A stretch of 5,629 nucleotides of DNA from Rhizobium sp. Q54. Its GTDB lineage: Bacteria; Pseudomonadota; Alphaproteobacteria; Rickettsiales; UBA1997. Location: positions 1 through 5,629 of the forward strand of contig CAMBES010000092.1 in NCBI GenBank assembly GCA_945865855.1. Direction: 5' to 3'. Both the position numbers and the translations under genes were made by a program. Within the stretch, counting starts at the first letter, position 1. Each line of letters opens with the position of its first letter. Below are positions 4,764 to 5,629 of this stretch, in pieces. The notes under the pieces are model-generated. The model was not told the DNA's origin. It was given only the letters and a program-made list of their open reading frames with translations, and did no database searches.

Positions 4764-5629
4764 TCATAATTTATTTGCCGTGAGTTTTTCTAAATTTTTT
4801 TGTGCTTGCGCTAAAATTTCTTGAAGTTTTGGCTTTTCCATTTTGCGCAAATTGGCATAAGCAAAGGTTAGGCGCTGATTATTTTTGAGTTGTGCTTCAT
4901 TTTCTTGTAAAAAATTCCAATAAAGGGCGTTGAAAGGGCAGGCTTTTTCACCAACCGTAATTTCTGGGTCAAAGCGGCAAGATTTACAAAAATTTGACAT
5001 GCGTGATATATATTTTCCACTTGCCGCGTAAGGTTTGCTTGCCATCAATCCGGCATCAGCATGAAGCGCCATTCCAAAGGTGTTGGGAAGTTCAACCCAC
5101 TCAAAGGCATCAGCGTAAACCCCTAGATACCATTCATGAACTTGTTTAGGAGAGAGGCCGGCAATTAAGGCAAAATTTCCAGTAATCATCAAACGCTGAA
5201 TGTGGTGTGAATAAGCATGTTGCTTGGTTTGTTTGACTACTTCGCTTAAACAAAACATTTGGGTTTCGCCATTCCAATAAAACTCTGGTAAATCTTTTTT
5301 AGCGTTAAGGAAGTTGTTTTCTAAATATTGCGGCATTTTCAACCAGTAGATGCCTCGCACATATTCGCGCCAGCCCAAAATTTGACGGATAAATCCCTCA
5401 ACAGAATTTAGGGGCGCTTTACCTTCGTGATAAGCGCTTTCAGCCATTTTGCAAATTTCTAGCGGCTCTAATAAGCCAATATTAATGTAACAAGAAAGTA
5501 GCGAGTGATAAAGATAAGGCTCGTTTGATAGCATCGCGTCTTGGTAATCGCCAAAATTAATCAGCAACTCATCAATAAAATGCTTAGCCTCAAGCAGAGC
5601 TTGATTGCGAGTTACGGCAAAATGAAAAG
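4764..5629 (-). CDS. FeS-type bacterial cryptochrome/(6-4) photolyase (FeS-BCP), C-terminal part; 5' end outside window
   Basis: A flavin photolyase-related protein of the PhrB/CryB group, expected to use light and FAD to repair (6-4) photoproducts or to sense light. The frame is open to the window edge and yields 287 residues. A TTG at 5567 is not the start, because FHFAVTRNQALLEAKHFIDE upstream of it continues the family sequence. Four cysteines that bind the [4Fe-4S] cluster are at fragment residues 126, 214, 217 and 230 (codons near 5250, 4986, 4977, 4938); their spacings 88/3/13 equal those I recall for Agrobacterium PhrB (350, 438, 441, 454). With the same offset of 224, the His-His pair at 141-142, Tyr200 and Tyr206, and Trp118/Trp166/Tyr167 fall on PhrB's reported active-site and electron-transfer residues. 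ILGWREYVRG and LPNTFGMALHADAG are typical FAD-domain segments. It appears intact at this end. Confidence 0.92.
   Translation of the reverse strand, partial: FHFAVTRNQALLEAKHFIDELLINFGDYQDAMLSNEPYLYHSLLSCYINIGLLEPLEICKMAESAYHEGKAPLNSVEGFIRQILGWREYVRGIYWLKMPQYLENNFLNAKKDLPEFYWNGETQMFCLSEVVKQTKQHAYSHHIQRLMITGNFALIAGLSPKQVHEWYLGVYADAFEWVELPNTFGMALHADAGLMASKPYAASGKYISRMSNFCKSCRFDPEITVGEKACPFNALYWNFLQENEAQLKNNQRLTFAYANLRKMEKPKLQEILAQAQKNLEKLTANKL

Noticed and set aside
5565..5567. TTG as start of the photolyase
   Set aside because: The frame stays open to the window edge and the upstream residues continue the family alignment, so the gene is only truncated by the window.

Overview
The window looks like a piece of a low-GC (roughly 40% by eye) alphaproteobacterial chromosome, most like the Rickettsiales/Holosporales side of that class. 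Three observations point there: a HAD hydrolase of the class IIA TIGR01459 type, which is found mainly in alphaproteobacteria; a membrane-anchored parvulin next to it; and several decayed palindromic repeats of the kind dispersed through rickettsial genomes, one of them inside a reading frame. Almost no gene has a convincing Shine-Dalgarno sequence. The placement is an inference; no RNA gene is present to settle it.

Layout: positions 1-441 (+) hold the C-terminal end of anhydro-N-acetylmuramic acid kinase (anmK). It converges on a leftward run that fills the rest of the window. Reading that run in its direction of transcription: the C-terminal part of an FeS-type bacterial cryptochrome/photolyase (5629-4764), a 430-base gap holding a frameshifted gene remnant (4742-4372), a HAD-family hydrolase (4332-3517), a membrane-anchored parvulin-type prolyl isomerase (3520-2489), the SpoU-family 23S rRNA methyltransferase rlmB (2489-1626), and NAD kinase nadK (1436-624). 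The HAD gene and the isomerase overlap as ATGA, and the isomerase and rlmB overlap as TAATG, so these three form a tight, probably translationally coupled cluster. nadK follows after a 189-base gap.

The genes are housekeeping in type: cell-wall recycling, NADP synthesis, ribosome modification, envelope protein folding and DNA repair. They do not form one obvious pathway. The most interesting layer is the palindromic repeats. One supplies the start-codon region and about the first 28 codons of rlmB. A second lies just upstream of nadK and creates a false cysteine-rich N-terminal extension if the gene is called too long. A third sits in the anmK/nadK convergent gap, and a hairpin fragment of a similar type sits at the 3' end of rlmB. 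I see no defence system, CRISPR array, insertion sequence or clearly new multi-gene system.
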